Assembly (NCBI GenBank): GCA_020809705.1
Contig: CP085831.1
Location: forward strand, 5,580,001 to 5,644,000
DNA: 64,000 bases
From: Calonectria ilicicola
Taxonomy: Eukaryota; Ascomycota; Sordariomycetes; Hypocreales; Nectriaceae
Direction: 5' to 3'
The notes under the pieces were generated by a model. The model did not search any database. It was not told where the DNA came from and saw only the letters and a list, made by a program, of their open reading frames with translations. Positions 50,061 to 60,600 of this stretch are shown piece by piece. How positions within the stretch are numbered: the first letter of the stretch is position 1; each line of letters opens with the position of its first letter. The position numbers and the translations under genes were made by a program.

Positions 50061-50630
50061 AGTAATAATTTATATTAAAATTAAATAAAAAATATTATTT
50101 TATTTATTATATAAAATTTTATTTTAATAATAATTTAAATTATATTTTATTTATAAAAAAAAATCCCATATTTAAATTTTAATAAAATTAATAAAAAATA
50201 TTTATAAAAATTATTAAAAATCTTTATTTTAAAATTCTATTTATTATAATATTATATAATATAAAGAATATAAACTATTAAACTACTATTTTAACTTTAA
50301 TTAAAGTGCTTCTTAAGTAACTAAGTCTAAGCTACCTCTTAAAAAAGAGAACAGTCACCTATATACACATAACTATTAACAGCTTTAACACTTATAAAGC
50401 TTCTAAGTTTAATTCCTAGTATATCTCTATTACTATACCACTATATAAAAAAGCCTAAGTAGCTTAAATATAAGGGAAGAAAGGCAACTAAAGCAAAGAA
50501 AAATCTGCTATAGCTAGGGGGGTATGTTAAACCGGCTATAAGGTCTTTAGTGTTGTCAGGAAAGCACTGAAGGCGCGCTGTTTTTTGAGAAATGCCGTAG
50601 CGGTCGTTTTGACAGCTGTGACATTGTTCC

Positions 50631-50787
50631 TGTTACGACCTGATCCACCGTATCCGGCTCTGTCCAAGCTGATCACTTGGTACAGAGGCTCTTAGACGCT
50701 GTTACGTGCTGCAGTAAATGCCGCAATAGCAGTTATTGACCAATCTTTTGCCCCACTGGTACAGCGGTCAACAGCACAACCGTTACA
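50631..50787 (+). repeat. LTR-like fragment related to 36,903-37,214
   Basis: It starts TGTTACGACCTGATCC and ends ACCGTTACA. It is followed by a block ending CACGAACCATTACACC that parallels the one after 37,214. Shorter than its relative. Confidence 0.4.
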
Positions 50788-51157
50788 GTTCCAACCGGCA
50801 CGCTTGATCCTGCCTGCTAGCACGAACCATTACACCTTAGTGGCTCACCCTCTTACACAGGGTCAATCTAACACGAACCATATATTGAGGTTTGCTTAGC
50901 GCTTCCGATAGTGCCGTTCCGTGATACAAGCATATATGTTTCATCCCAGTAGAAATGGTCGTCAGATACGAGTACACATATAACCTGACCCCCCCCTTGA
51001 CCAAAGGTGACCTGACCCCCCCCCTGACCTGACCCCTTTGGTGCAAATCTGACCCGGGTCAGGTTTGCTATCCTGACCCTTGCCTATTTTGGTAGGCGGT
51101 CAAGGGGATTCCTATTATAGTAAGCGGTCAAGGCTAAGGAAAATTGAAAGAGGAATC

Positions 51158-51190
51158 CCTAGGGTTATGTCTAGGGTTAGGGTTATAGGG
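51158..51190 (+). repeat. Short interstitial telomere-like run
   Basis: CTAGGGTTAGGGTTATAGGG lies within this span, preceded by AGGGTTATGT. It holds two adjacent and two degenerate copies of the TTAGGG unit usual at fungal telomeres. It may be chance or a repair scar. Confidence 0.35.
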
Positions 51191-51322
51191 CTACTACTGA
51201 CGGCAGTGGAAGGTCACTGCTAGCTGTAGCAGAAGGCTGCTACTGACGGCACTAGGCGGCCGCTGCCGACTGCACTGGAAGGCCGCTACTAGCTATAGCG
51301 GAGGGGCTACGACCGGCTGCAT
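51191..51322 (+). repeat. Imperfect tandem repeat, GCTACTGACGGCAGTGGAAGG-type
   Basis: Units of roughly 35-45 bp share CTACTGACGGCA or CTGCCGACTGCA, GGAAGGYC, and CTAGCTRTAGCRGA. At least three degenerate units are present. Not coding. Confidence 0.5.
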
Positions 51323-51688
51323 AATTTTTCTACCAGCAAAGGTCATGTGATGCGAATTCTACCGTATGTAATTCGGACCCCCTTTGTGCAAATTTGACCT
51401 TGCGAGCAAAAGGGTCAGATTTGGGGGGGTCAGGTCAGCTAAGCCACCGTTGGGGGGTCAGTTTTCTACCTCCTCGTCAGATACGGCCCGGACGAACCGA
51501 TCACGGGCCTTCGGTTCAATTGAAGGTGGATTAGGAAGCTGATGATTCTCTCAATTGAGGTCGGAATTAACCCACCTGCTTTAATAAGGTGTTTTTCCCC
51601 GCTTCGTGACGCCTTTAGTAATATCTATCTATCCGAGCGGGGGAGGGGGCCTTGGCGGCTCACCCCCTTACGCGGGGTCGGTCCGACA

Positions 51689-52739
51689 ATGGCTATCCCC
51701 TGGTTATGCAAGAGACTGGCTCGTGCGTATTTAGTATTGCAACTGCTGAGTTAGACTATAAGATGCTGTAAAGTGTACGCCTTCTGGGTATGGTTTCCTA
51801 GTGGTATGATTCTTCTCGCTTAGAATGACTAAAACATGACATATATGTGGAAGCAATGGATAGCATCTCGGAACCTTGGGATGGCGTGAGACAAACATGG
51901 GGTACTAGGCGATCGGTTACTCCAAGACTCCGAGACGCCGATTTACTGCACCCGTTCGCTCCGATCCGTACATGATGACAGTCTATGTGGCTCTTGCTTT
52001 GCTCTTGACCAATCAATTCACATCGTCCTCAGCCTGCCTTGTGATTGGAAGAAGGTATCGAGCACATAGATGCTGGAAACACCTGAGAGAAAGACGCAAT
52101 TGGCAAAAATCAACTCATTTTCCTTCACAATGCTTGGTCATGATACTACCGTAAAAACAGGCGAAATCCGACCGAACGGGGGATACTGGTTTTTTGCTTT
52201 TTCCTCCACATCTTTTATTCATATCTCCGATTGGTTAGCTCACATCTTTTATTTAAATCTCCGATTGGTTGGCTCGATGCAAGTTTCCGGCGATATTATG
52301 GGGACTTTTTGGTCTCCACTGTTCGGTCGGATTTCGCGAGTTTTTACGGTACTCTTCCGACTGGCTTTCACCTTAACCCCTTTGGGCCCATATTTTCCAC
52401 CCCTAGCTTAGATTGGTGGGATAAATCCCAATAATGACCCACACTATCTCCGTATTTACTGCGATACATACATCCCTGCCTGTATTGGAATGGGCCGCGG
52501 TTCGTCACGGCCCGTCTGGAGGACGACAATTTCACAAGAGGATTCTCACTCCCTCCATTGAGTATGTTACGAAATAAAATTTCTTCTTGAACCCTTGCCA
52601 CAAGTCTCCGAATATCGCCTTGTTGCCACACAAACCTCCCAAGGCCGTAGACAAGGGAGATTTCCTCCCATACGTTGAACATACAGAAGTGAAATTTGGT
52701 ACCCATAATCCTCTAGGTGCCCTTCCAGGCAGATAACTA
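51689..52739. other. Intergenic DNA between small NRPS and SDR with a short tandem repeat
   Basis: About 1 kb with no gene I can defend. A 112-codon minus frame at 52,368-52,706 with its own ATG has no recognisable family. A 34-bp unit is repeated twice at 52,207-52,274. Confidence 0.35.
52207..52274 (+). repeat. Two tandem copies of a 34-bp unit
   Basis: The unit starts CACATCTTTTATT and ends TCTCCGATTGGTTRGCT. The copies 52,207-52,240 and 52,241-52,274 differ at a few positions. Confidence 0.75.
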
Positions 52740-53827
52740 TCACTTAAGGCGGCTTGCCTCTTGGTCTGATTCCATTGATAGGCCCGAATCCATGATCTGG
52801 GGATCCACTGAGTACAGCAGCGACCTGAGTTGAGAAAAGACACGCGCTTTCAGCGTAACCCCCTCAGGATCTGTAACTGCAACCGGAGGACTTCCATAAA
52901 ACACATTAATTCATTTCATGCACATGCAGTTTAGGGTATCTTGGCTGCTCACCTTTCAATGATTCCATCCTTGACGTAACCGCCGTGATCATTGCTCATG
53001 CCAACGGCACCGTACACGATGCAGCGACCACCAACCTCTGCTGTCCGCGCCAGCAGCATCTTCATGATCCGATGGATGATGCGCAAGAGCAGCGGCATGT
53101 CTCTAGCGAGGTCTGTATCGCATAGCCCTGGGTCGACAGCCGTAAAAGTGATGCTACCTGGCCAGGACTTGTCGACTGTGTCTTTTAGAGCGTAGAAAGC
53201 CAACAGTTGAATCAATTTGCTGGTGTCATACCGATCACCCATGTCAGTCTTGCTGGCGTCGTTGAGGGCGCCGAAAATATCATCAGCCTTCCGCTCAGCG
53301 AAAGTGGCGGCTTCGTGGCCTTGACTCGAGACCAATATCATTCTGGGGCGGATATTATTTCGGAGACCTGATAGACGCAGTACTGGCAGCAAACCGATGG
53401 CGAGTAGAAATGTACCAGTGACATTTGTCCCAAGTGTCTTTTCCATTCCATCAACGGCTTGAAATGACAGAGTGGCCATACCGGCATTCAGGATAATTGC
53501 GTCCAGTCGTGCAAGTTCCTTGGCCCTAGCCACGAATTGCCTGATGGTTTCGACATCGGTAAGGTCCAGTTCCCAAAACGCCACGACGCTCTTTGACGAC
53601 GGATTGGACTTTGTCAGGGATGCTACACATTCAGGACCTTTGCTGACATCTCGCACAGCCAAGATGATCTTGGAAGCGTTGAGGCGATGAAAGTGACGGG
53701 CTGCTTCCAAGCCGAGTCCACGGCTTGCTCCGGTGATAATGATGGTCTGCCCGGTGAAATCATGGTTTGGGAGAGGGATTGAAGTGTACTGAGACCGGAC
53801 AAATGACTTGAACGAGATTCCACTCAT
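52740..53827 (-). CDS. Classical SDR (retinol dehydrogenase/WW-oxidoreductase-like), 2 exons
   Basis: Predicted 341 aa from 53,827-52,953 and 52,890-52,740. I infer a 62-nt intron (GTGAGC...GAAG) because the first exon alone would stop right after VKDGIIER. The spliced extension (SPPVAVTDPEGVTLKARVF and onward) resembles the usual C-terminus and gives the usual family length. Cofactor motif TGASRGLG starts at residue 32, NAG is in LNAGMA, and the catalytic set is Ser167/168 (LVSSQ), Tyr200 and Lys204 (YDTSK). It should reduce or oxidise a carbonyl/alcohol with NAD(P). It shares an 833-bp divergent promoter region with the large NRPS, suggesting co-regulation and a tailoring or building-block role. 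The exact substrate is unknown. Confidence 0.88.
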
Positions 53828-54660
53828 ATTTGCGCGTTACATACAATAGATAATGTGCTCCTTATTTGTTGAGATTTGGCGCTTAAGATTCTGGGCTGTC
53901 GTGAGTGGAAATACTGTATTTTATCCGTAAGGTACTATAGGTTAAGTTCTATCTCTCAATTCATACATATACATTTAACCAGTTCATAAGATTACTTAAT
54001 CATTTACTTTCATATAGCCTACTTGCTAATTGACAGCTAGACCTTTCGTGTAGTTAGAGTTTCAAGAGAGCCAAACTCTCGGATGACCTTGATAGATGCG
54101 GGCTAATAAACAGCCCAAATCGGGAACCACGGATCCTGCATCGTCTGCCCCGAGATCCATGGCTTAAAGCGGAAAATAAAATGTCAATCCATATGATGAA
54201 GCGGATTGGGATATATTACGGTAGCATTCTCGGCTGCACGGTCAGCAGAGAACTTATGCATGCAGGGACTGGGGAATCAGACTAGCGGCAGTTGCACATA
54301 TCGTGCTAGTTGACTGACGTGCGGGGGTGGGGGGTGAGGGGTGTGGCTATCATACTCATACAGGGGTAAGTATCGTATCTACCCTGGTAAACTTACACAA
54401 TCTCTCCGTGAGAGACTATTTGACTTTGACAAGAATCCTAGCTAGCTATTGTAGAGCTTGGTGTTAGTTAGGAGATTTGCCGAATGATCCATACTTGGAG
54501 AGTTTGTCATTGGCAGTATTTTCCCTATAGTCTACCTGACGCCCATTCCAATTCAGAGACATACACTTAGTGTAGTACAGCTGTAAGAAAGACCCTGACA
54601 ACTACACATCATTACCATACTCTCGTTATTATCGAATTGCACACCGTTATCTTCATCTTC
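53828..54660. promoter_or_regulatory. Bidirectional promoter region of SDR and large NRPS
   Basis: 833 bp between two divergent ATG codons. A G-rich tract at 54,321-54,345 contains GTGGGG, which fits the SYGGRG consensus bound by CreA-type carbon repressors, but this is weak evidence. No TATA box is obvious near either start. No gene is encoded here. Confidence 0.45.
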
Positions 54661-57600
54661 ATGACGCCGTCACAAGACAATCCCAGTGGCAGCATGACCC
54701 AGACGCTCACCATCAGCGTCGACCGCGGTCTCTCTCACGGCGCGTTCCAATGCTACGGCTCAGCAAACATGCCTAGCCAGCATCTTGATACGCACAGGCA
54801 GCTTGAGCTGGGCGACGAGCTGACCAACCCTAATGCCTCCTTGGTCCCAGCCAAGCTCCTTCTCGCTTGGGCAATTGTAGCCAAGTCGTTCGCTGGTACC
54901 GACAGTGTGGTCATTCTTGGCCCCAAAGTCCAACTGGAAGCTCAGGCCTCGATTGTCCTGGATGGGGAAACGTTGGTTGTCGATCAAATCAAGGCCATAG
55001 GTTCCCATCTGGATGGTTCTGCTGCGCCCAACTCGGCGACAACTCCCGTCGTGGCTCAGCCCCATCTTCACTCACTCGCCCTGCGCTATACATACAGCGA
55101 GGGTGATGGGAACGCTCCAGTTCCCATCAATGCCCCTCTTTCCATTGTATTCTCCCGACGCCTAGGCCGCTGGTCGGCCGAGTTGAGCGCCGACTCGACA
55201 GTCGTCGACCAAAGCCTTTTGCCACTAATATCCCGCACCTTTCAAAGAGCTTTCAATCAGTTGCACTCTGTATCATCCCAACTGACCCAGCGTGACATTT
55301 CGCTTAGTGACTCCCAAGACGTGGGAATGCTACAAATGCTCGCCGGCCGTCCTGCGCTGCCAGTAATCTCGCTTGTGCATGACCTAATTGGCCATCGTGC
55401 TCGCAGCCAGCCTGATGCTGAGGCCAGTGTTTCGTGGGATGTCAACCTAACGTATGCTGAGTTGGACGGGGTTTCAGACATTCTGGCATCACACTTGGTT
55501 TCGCTTGGCCTACAGGTCGGCTCGACAGTGGCAACTTGGCTTGAAAAGTCCGGCTGGGTGCCGGCTATCTATCTTGCCGTTTTGAAGGCAGGTGGTGCCT
55601 TTGCTCCCCTGAATCCTGGTCTATCTGCGGATCAGCTCCCCTCTGCTGTGGAGAGACTGTCTCCGAGCATCATTATCTCATCCTCTCCAAACCTCACCAA
55701 GTTTGTCGGACTGGCAGAGCACGTGCTCGACATCTCTGACATTGTTAAAAACCATCATGACACCAAAACCCAACTCCGGTCCAAGATACCAGTCACACCA
55801 CACGATCCTGCTTGCATCATTTACACATCTGACGGCGTGGAGGCTGAGACTCTACTTGTACTGGACCATGTGGCTGTCTGTACTTCGATCGCCACCAACA
55901 GCAACACCCATGACTTTTCGCCCGCCACTAGAACACTCCAGTTTGCCCCTTATGGTTCCTGCACTAGTGTCGCAGACATTCTCTTCACCTTGGCAGCGGG
56001 TGGCTGTGTCTGCACTCCGTCGGAACAAGAGCGACTCACTGGTATCGCCAACGCATGCAGCAGGATGAAACCCTCACTAGCCTGCCTCACACCCTCTTCA
56101 GCAGCTGTCCTCAACCACGATGACCTCCCTGGTGTATATACTATTATTCTGGCTGGAGAGCATTTGGACACTAATACCGTCAAGAAATGGGCGCCGGCAA
56201 CAGACCTCATCAACGCATACGGTTCGGCTGCCGCTCTTGGCTACGCATGCTCTACAGCACCTCTTATCACCATCTCATCTCCGCGCAACATCGGATGGCC
56301 CCGCGGCTGTGCTGTCTGGGTCATGGATCCTCAAGACCCTACGCGCCTCGCTCCACCAGGTGCCGTTGGCCAACTACTTGTTGAAAGTCCATTTCTTGGG
56401 CAAAAGTACGAGAGTGCTGGCGATGGAGCCTCAGCTTCAGTTTCTGCGTTGGTTCCCCGCCCAGAATGTCTGATTTCAAAGCCCACAGGCAACGTGCGCT
56501 ACTTCTTGACTGAGCATATTGTCCGCTTTGATATTCGTGATGGTACATTGCAGCTCCTTGGCCTTAAGAGCTCGCAAGGCCAGATATTGCATTTTGACTC
56601 ACATGGTGGCGAATCACCAGCCTCGACCTCGACACTGGGCGAAACCCCGACTGTCACAGGGCCAGTGACCCCCGTGGCTATCAGTGCTTCGCAAACCAGC
56701 TTGGATACCAATGCCATCGACGTCAGCTTACGAGCAGCTGACACGCGTTTTGCGCTGCTCAGTCTGTCCCCTCAGAAGCTGTCTCGTCTGGAAGCTCTAC
56801 TGAAACCCTTGGGTTCGGTGCAAGACTGCTACCCATGCTGCCCGGTCCAAGAGGGCATCCTTGTTAGCCAGGTTAAAGCCCCAGGGACCTACAACATTTT
56901 GGTCGTCTGGGAATTTGTCAACGGTGCCAATGTTTCCTTGGCGAGTCTCCGAACTGCGTGGGAGCGAGTCGTACAGCGCCATGCTCCACTACGCTCGACG
57001 TTTGTGGAGAGTCTGCGCGATGGTAGCGTCTTTGACCAAGTCGTCCTGACCTCACCATCAGTCGACGTGGTGGAAGTACCATGGCTGGAAGACCTGACAG
57101 AATCAGATGATATACTTCAACTGACAGCCGCCACGTGGCACAAGGGAAAACCACATCATCGCCTTGGGCTCTCCAAAGCGACGGATGGTAGATTACGCTG
57201 CCAGCTCCTAATCAGCCACGCTGTCATTGACGGCCTGTCTGTCCAGACTCTTCAGCATAATCTTGAGCGATCCCTCAATGGTGCTTTGCCTGACAATCTG
57301 CACCCAGATCTTCAACGCCGGTATATCCAGCAGCTGCAGCAAGCCCCTGAAGAGGACGCTCGTGAGTTCTGGAGAACCTATCTAGATGGGCTCTCCGGAT
57401 CCCTGCTCCCCAAGCTGACCGACTGGAACGATCAGAGCCCTGCCCGTGTGTCAACTAAACGGCGCACACTTCCAGACGTTCAGCGACTGAGGCGTTTCTG
57501 CCAGGAACAAGGAACCACTCTATTCTCATTGACTCAAGCGGCGTGGGCAATGGTCCTTCGGGCTTATACCCTGTCCGACGACGTCTGCTTCGCCTTCATG

Positions 57601-60600
57601 GCCACCGATAGACACCTCCTTGGCGATGGTGCCGACGACGCAGTTGGCTTCTTTATCAACCTGATGCTCTGTCGTGTCGGTCTAGATGGCTCAACCCCTA
57701 TCGCAGATGTTCTCGTAGGTCTGCGGCGAGACTTTGTTTCTAGCTTTCCGTATCAGCACCACCGGTTGGCGGACATTACTCATGAGCAGGGTATTCCCGC
57801 CAGTCAACTTTTCAACACGACAATGACGTTTATGTCCGATGATCAGGACCCCAAATCTCACTGCGATGGAGTTCAGCTTCATCGAGTTGCTGACCAGGAC
57901 GTTGCCGAGGTATTCCCCCTTTCACTGTTGTCTTATTAATACTTACCTTGTTCTAGTATGATGTCGTCATCAGAGTATTTGACAGTCATGAAGACGACGT
58001 TGCTGTTGAATTCTCATACTGGAACACCGCACTTTCCAGCGCCCAGGCAGAAAATGTATTTGGTGCATTTCTAGCCGCTATCAGCTCAATTCCTCAATCA
58101 ACCACGGTAGACGATGTCAATCTCATGGATCAGAGTATGAAGCGGCAGATTATCCAGTGGAACGAGCACCCGACCGTCCACGTTGATGCTTGCACCCACC
58201 ATCTCATTCTCAACGCTGCAAAGGAGTATCCCGATGCACCTGCCATAGAAAGCCATGATGGCGGCTTATCCTATGGCGAGTTTGATCTTGTGACGAGAAA
58301 CCTTGCCGCACACCTCATGAGTCTTGGCGTCGGTCCAGAAGTGCCAGTCGTGTTCCGCATGGAAAAGTCGCTCTGGGCTATCGTTGCCATGATCAGCGTG
58401 ATGAGAGCTGGGGGTCATTTCGTACCTCTTGATCCTGCTTGGCCTGTCGACCGTGCGCAATTTATTATCGACGATGTCGGATCCAGAATCTTGCTTACTA
58501 CGGAGGCTACTCCGTCGCTGCCACTACAGCGCATTAGGCAGACGCTTGTGCTATCTCCTGAGCTTCTCAGTAAGATGCCGGCAGAGGAGTCTTCATCATC
58601 CCAAGTAACTCCCAAAAACGCTGCTTATATTCTGTACACTTCAGGAAGTACAGGCCAACCTAAGGGTGTAGTGGTAGATCACCAAACACTCAGCTCTAGC
58701 TCAAAGGCTCACGGTAAAGCGATGCTCATGGACCGACAAACCCGCGCATTCCAATTCTCCTCATACACCTTTGACGTGTCTCTGGGCGAGATTATCACAA
58801 CCTTGGTCTACGGCGGATGCGTCTGCATTCCGTCACCAAGTGACCGACTCAGCAACATCAGCGGCGCCATCTCAAAGCTACGTGCAAACCAACTCTTCAT
58901 GACTACCACAACACTGGGCACCTTTGGTCCGCAAGCCTGTCCCAGCGTGAAGACGGTGGTTTGTGGAGGAGAATTGTTGTCGCAGGCTATCAAGGATGCC
59001 TGGGCTCCTCACGTCAATCTCATCCACGGGTATGGACCAACAGAAGCATGCATCTACTCTGTGTCCTGCAACTCAAACGACCCATCTCTTCCACCGTCCG
59101 TCATTGGCCATGCAATGGACGGCAATCGAGTCTGGGTCTCTCGTCCAGATAACCCACAAGTCCTAACTCCTATAGGAGCATTGGGCGAACTCCTTATCGA
59201 GGGACCTATCGTTGCGCGTGAGTACTTCAACGACCCCGCCCGTACTAACCAGTCCTTCCTAGATCAAGTCCCCTCTTCCTGGAGCACCGCCTCTCCCTCT
59301 ACTAATCGCGTATACCGCACCGGTGACCTTGTACGGTACAACATGGACGGCAGTCTCACCTTCTTCGGCCGTCGTGATGGACAGCTGAAGGTACGTGGCC
59401 AGCGGTGCGAAGCAGGCGATATTGAGAACCACCTTACGGCCGTTGAGCCCGATATTGCCCACTGCGCTGTCCTTGTGCCAAAAGAAGGCTCTTGTGCTGC
59501 TCGCCTGGTAGCTGTGCTATCATTCAAGACGACTCACCCTGTTTTGAGCACGCGCACGGGTGGCCTTCAGCTCCTAGACCCCCAGAAAATCTCCGGCATC
59601 ATGACCAGACTTCAAGAGAACCTTGCCCAACAAGTCCCCAACTACATGGTCCCTCAGATCTGGCTTCCAGTAGTATCTCTCCCTTCAACAACAGCCTGCA
59701 AGACTGACAGGCGCCGTGTTTCTCGATGGGTTGACCAGCTCAGCTTAGCTACCTTGGACAATGTCCTCAACCTTCCAACCACACATTCTGCATCGTCTCT
59801 TGCAGACAGGAGTCCAGTGCATATGATCCTCGCAACGGCGTGGGGCGAGACTCTTGGTACTGCTGTCGATAATGTGCCTGGTGATCGATCTTTCTTTAGT
59901 CTTGGTGGTGACTCGATCCTTGCCATACTGGTAGTAAATCGGTGCCGAGCTCAAGGCATCGAGCTCTCTGTTAGCGACATTCTTCGCGGTCTTACCATCA
60001 ACGAGATGGCCAGCAGCATATCCATCCCAGATCAGAATCCCCATTCCGATTCCAATTCCGGCCCCAACTCGCTGGTCCATCTCAATCCCGCCCAGAGCCT
60101 TGCACTTGGGACGGGCTTTAACCTGCCATCTTGCACAACTCGCCAATTCCGTACTGCTCAGCTGCAACTGGTCAGTCCCATTGACAAACAAAACCTTGAA
60201 GATGCTGTCCGAAAGTTGGCTGATCTTCACTCGGCCCTTCGGACGACACATGTCAATGAGGACAATGCGTGGATCGGACATGTTAGTTCCAATTCGAGCA
60301 AGAACCCCTTATTCACGACCCACGATGGTAGGGCGCAGACAGACTCTGTTCTAGAAAGGTCGCGAGCCTTGCTCAATGCCATTGCTGGTCCTCCCTTCGC
60401 CGTTGATTACTTCCCAAGCGAGAATAGGCTTGCTGTATCTGCCCCTTATATCACGCTTGATTTGCCATCGTGGGAGATCTTGCTCCGAGATCTTGACTCT
60501 CTCCTGTCGGGCTCTCCTGTTGCTCTCCAGGCCCATCCACCGACCGAAGGTCAAAGCTACTCCCCTCCGACCACTGAGTTCTCGGAGGGAGCGGCTGAAG

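Larger units (their letters stand above)
51024..51438. mobile_element. MITE-like element with CTGACCTGACCCC ends
   Basis: About 415 bp. The left end CTGACCTGACCCC leads to GCAAATCTGACCC; the right end, reverse-complemented, is CTGACCTGACCCCCCC leading to AAATCTGACCC. Further copies of the CTGACCC motif lie just outside both ends (50,994, 51,011 and 51,452). No coding is visible. The body holds an imperfect tandem repeat and a telomere-like run. Confidence 0.5.
49680..51688. mobile_element. Small LTR-type element with nested insertions
   Basis: A 214-bp repeat at 51,475-51,688 (CGTCAGATACGG to GTCCGACA) recurs in two pieces: 49,680-49,839 and about 50,835-50,873. The gap between the pieces (49,840-50,834) is other repeat DNA inserted into the first LTR. 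Only about 600 bp of internal sequence lies between the two LTRs, with no coding. It resembles a non-autonomous LTR element (TRIM-like) or an internally deleted one. No target-site duplication was established. Confidence 0.55.

Noticed and set aside
50980..51460. Spaced short repeats as a CRISPR array
   Set aside because: Spacing is irregular, motifs are mirrored rather than direct, and the genome is fungal.
52368..52706. 112-codon minus-strand ORF with its own ATG just downstream of the SDR stop
   Set aside because: No recognisable domain, no splice or promoter context; open frames of this size occur by chance here. Kept only as a note.
57910..57956. Stop codon after exon 1 of the large NRPS as a true gene end
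   Set aside because: A 47-nt GT-AG intron joins the frame exactly, and the C1 domain continues on the other side.
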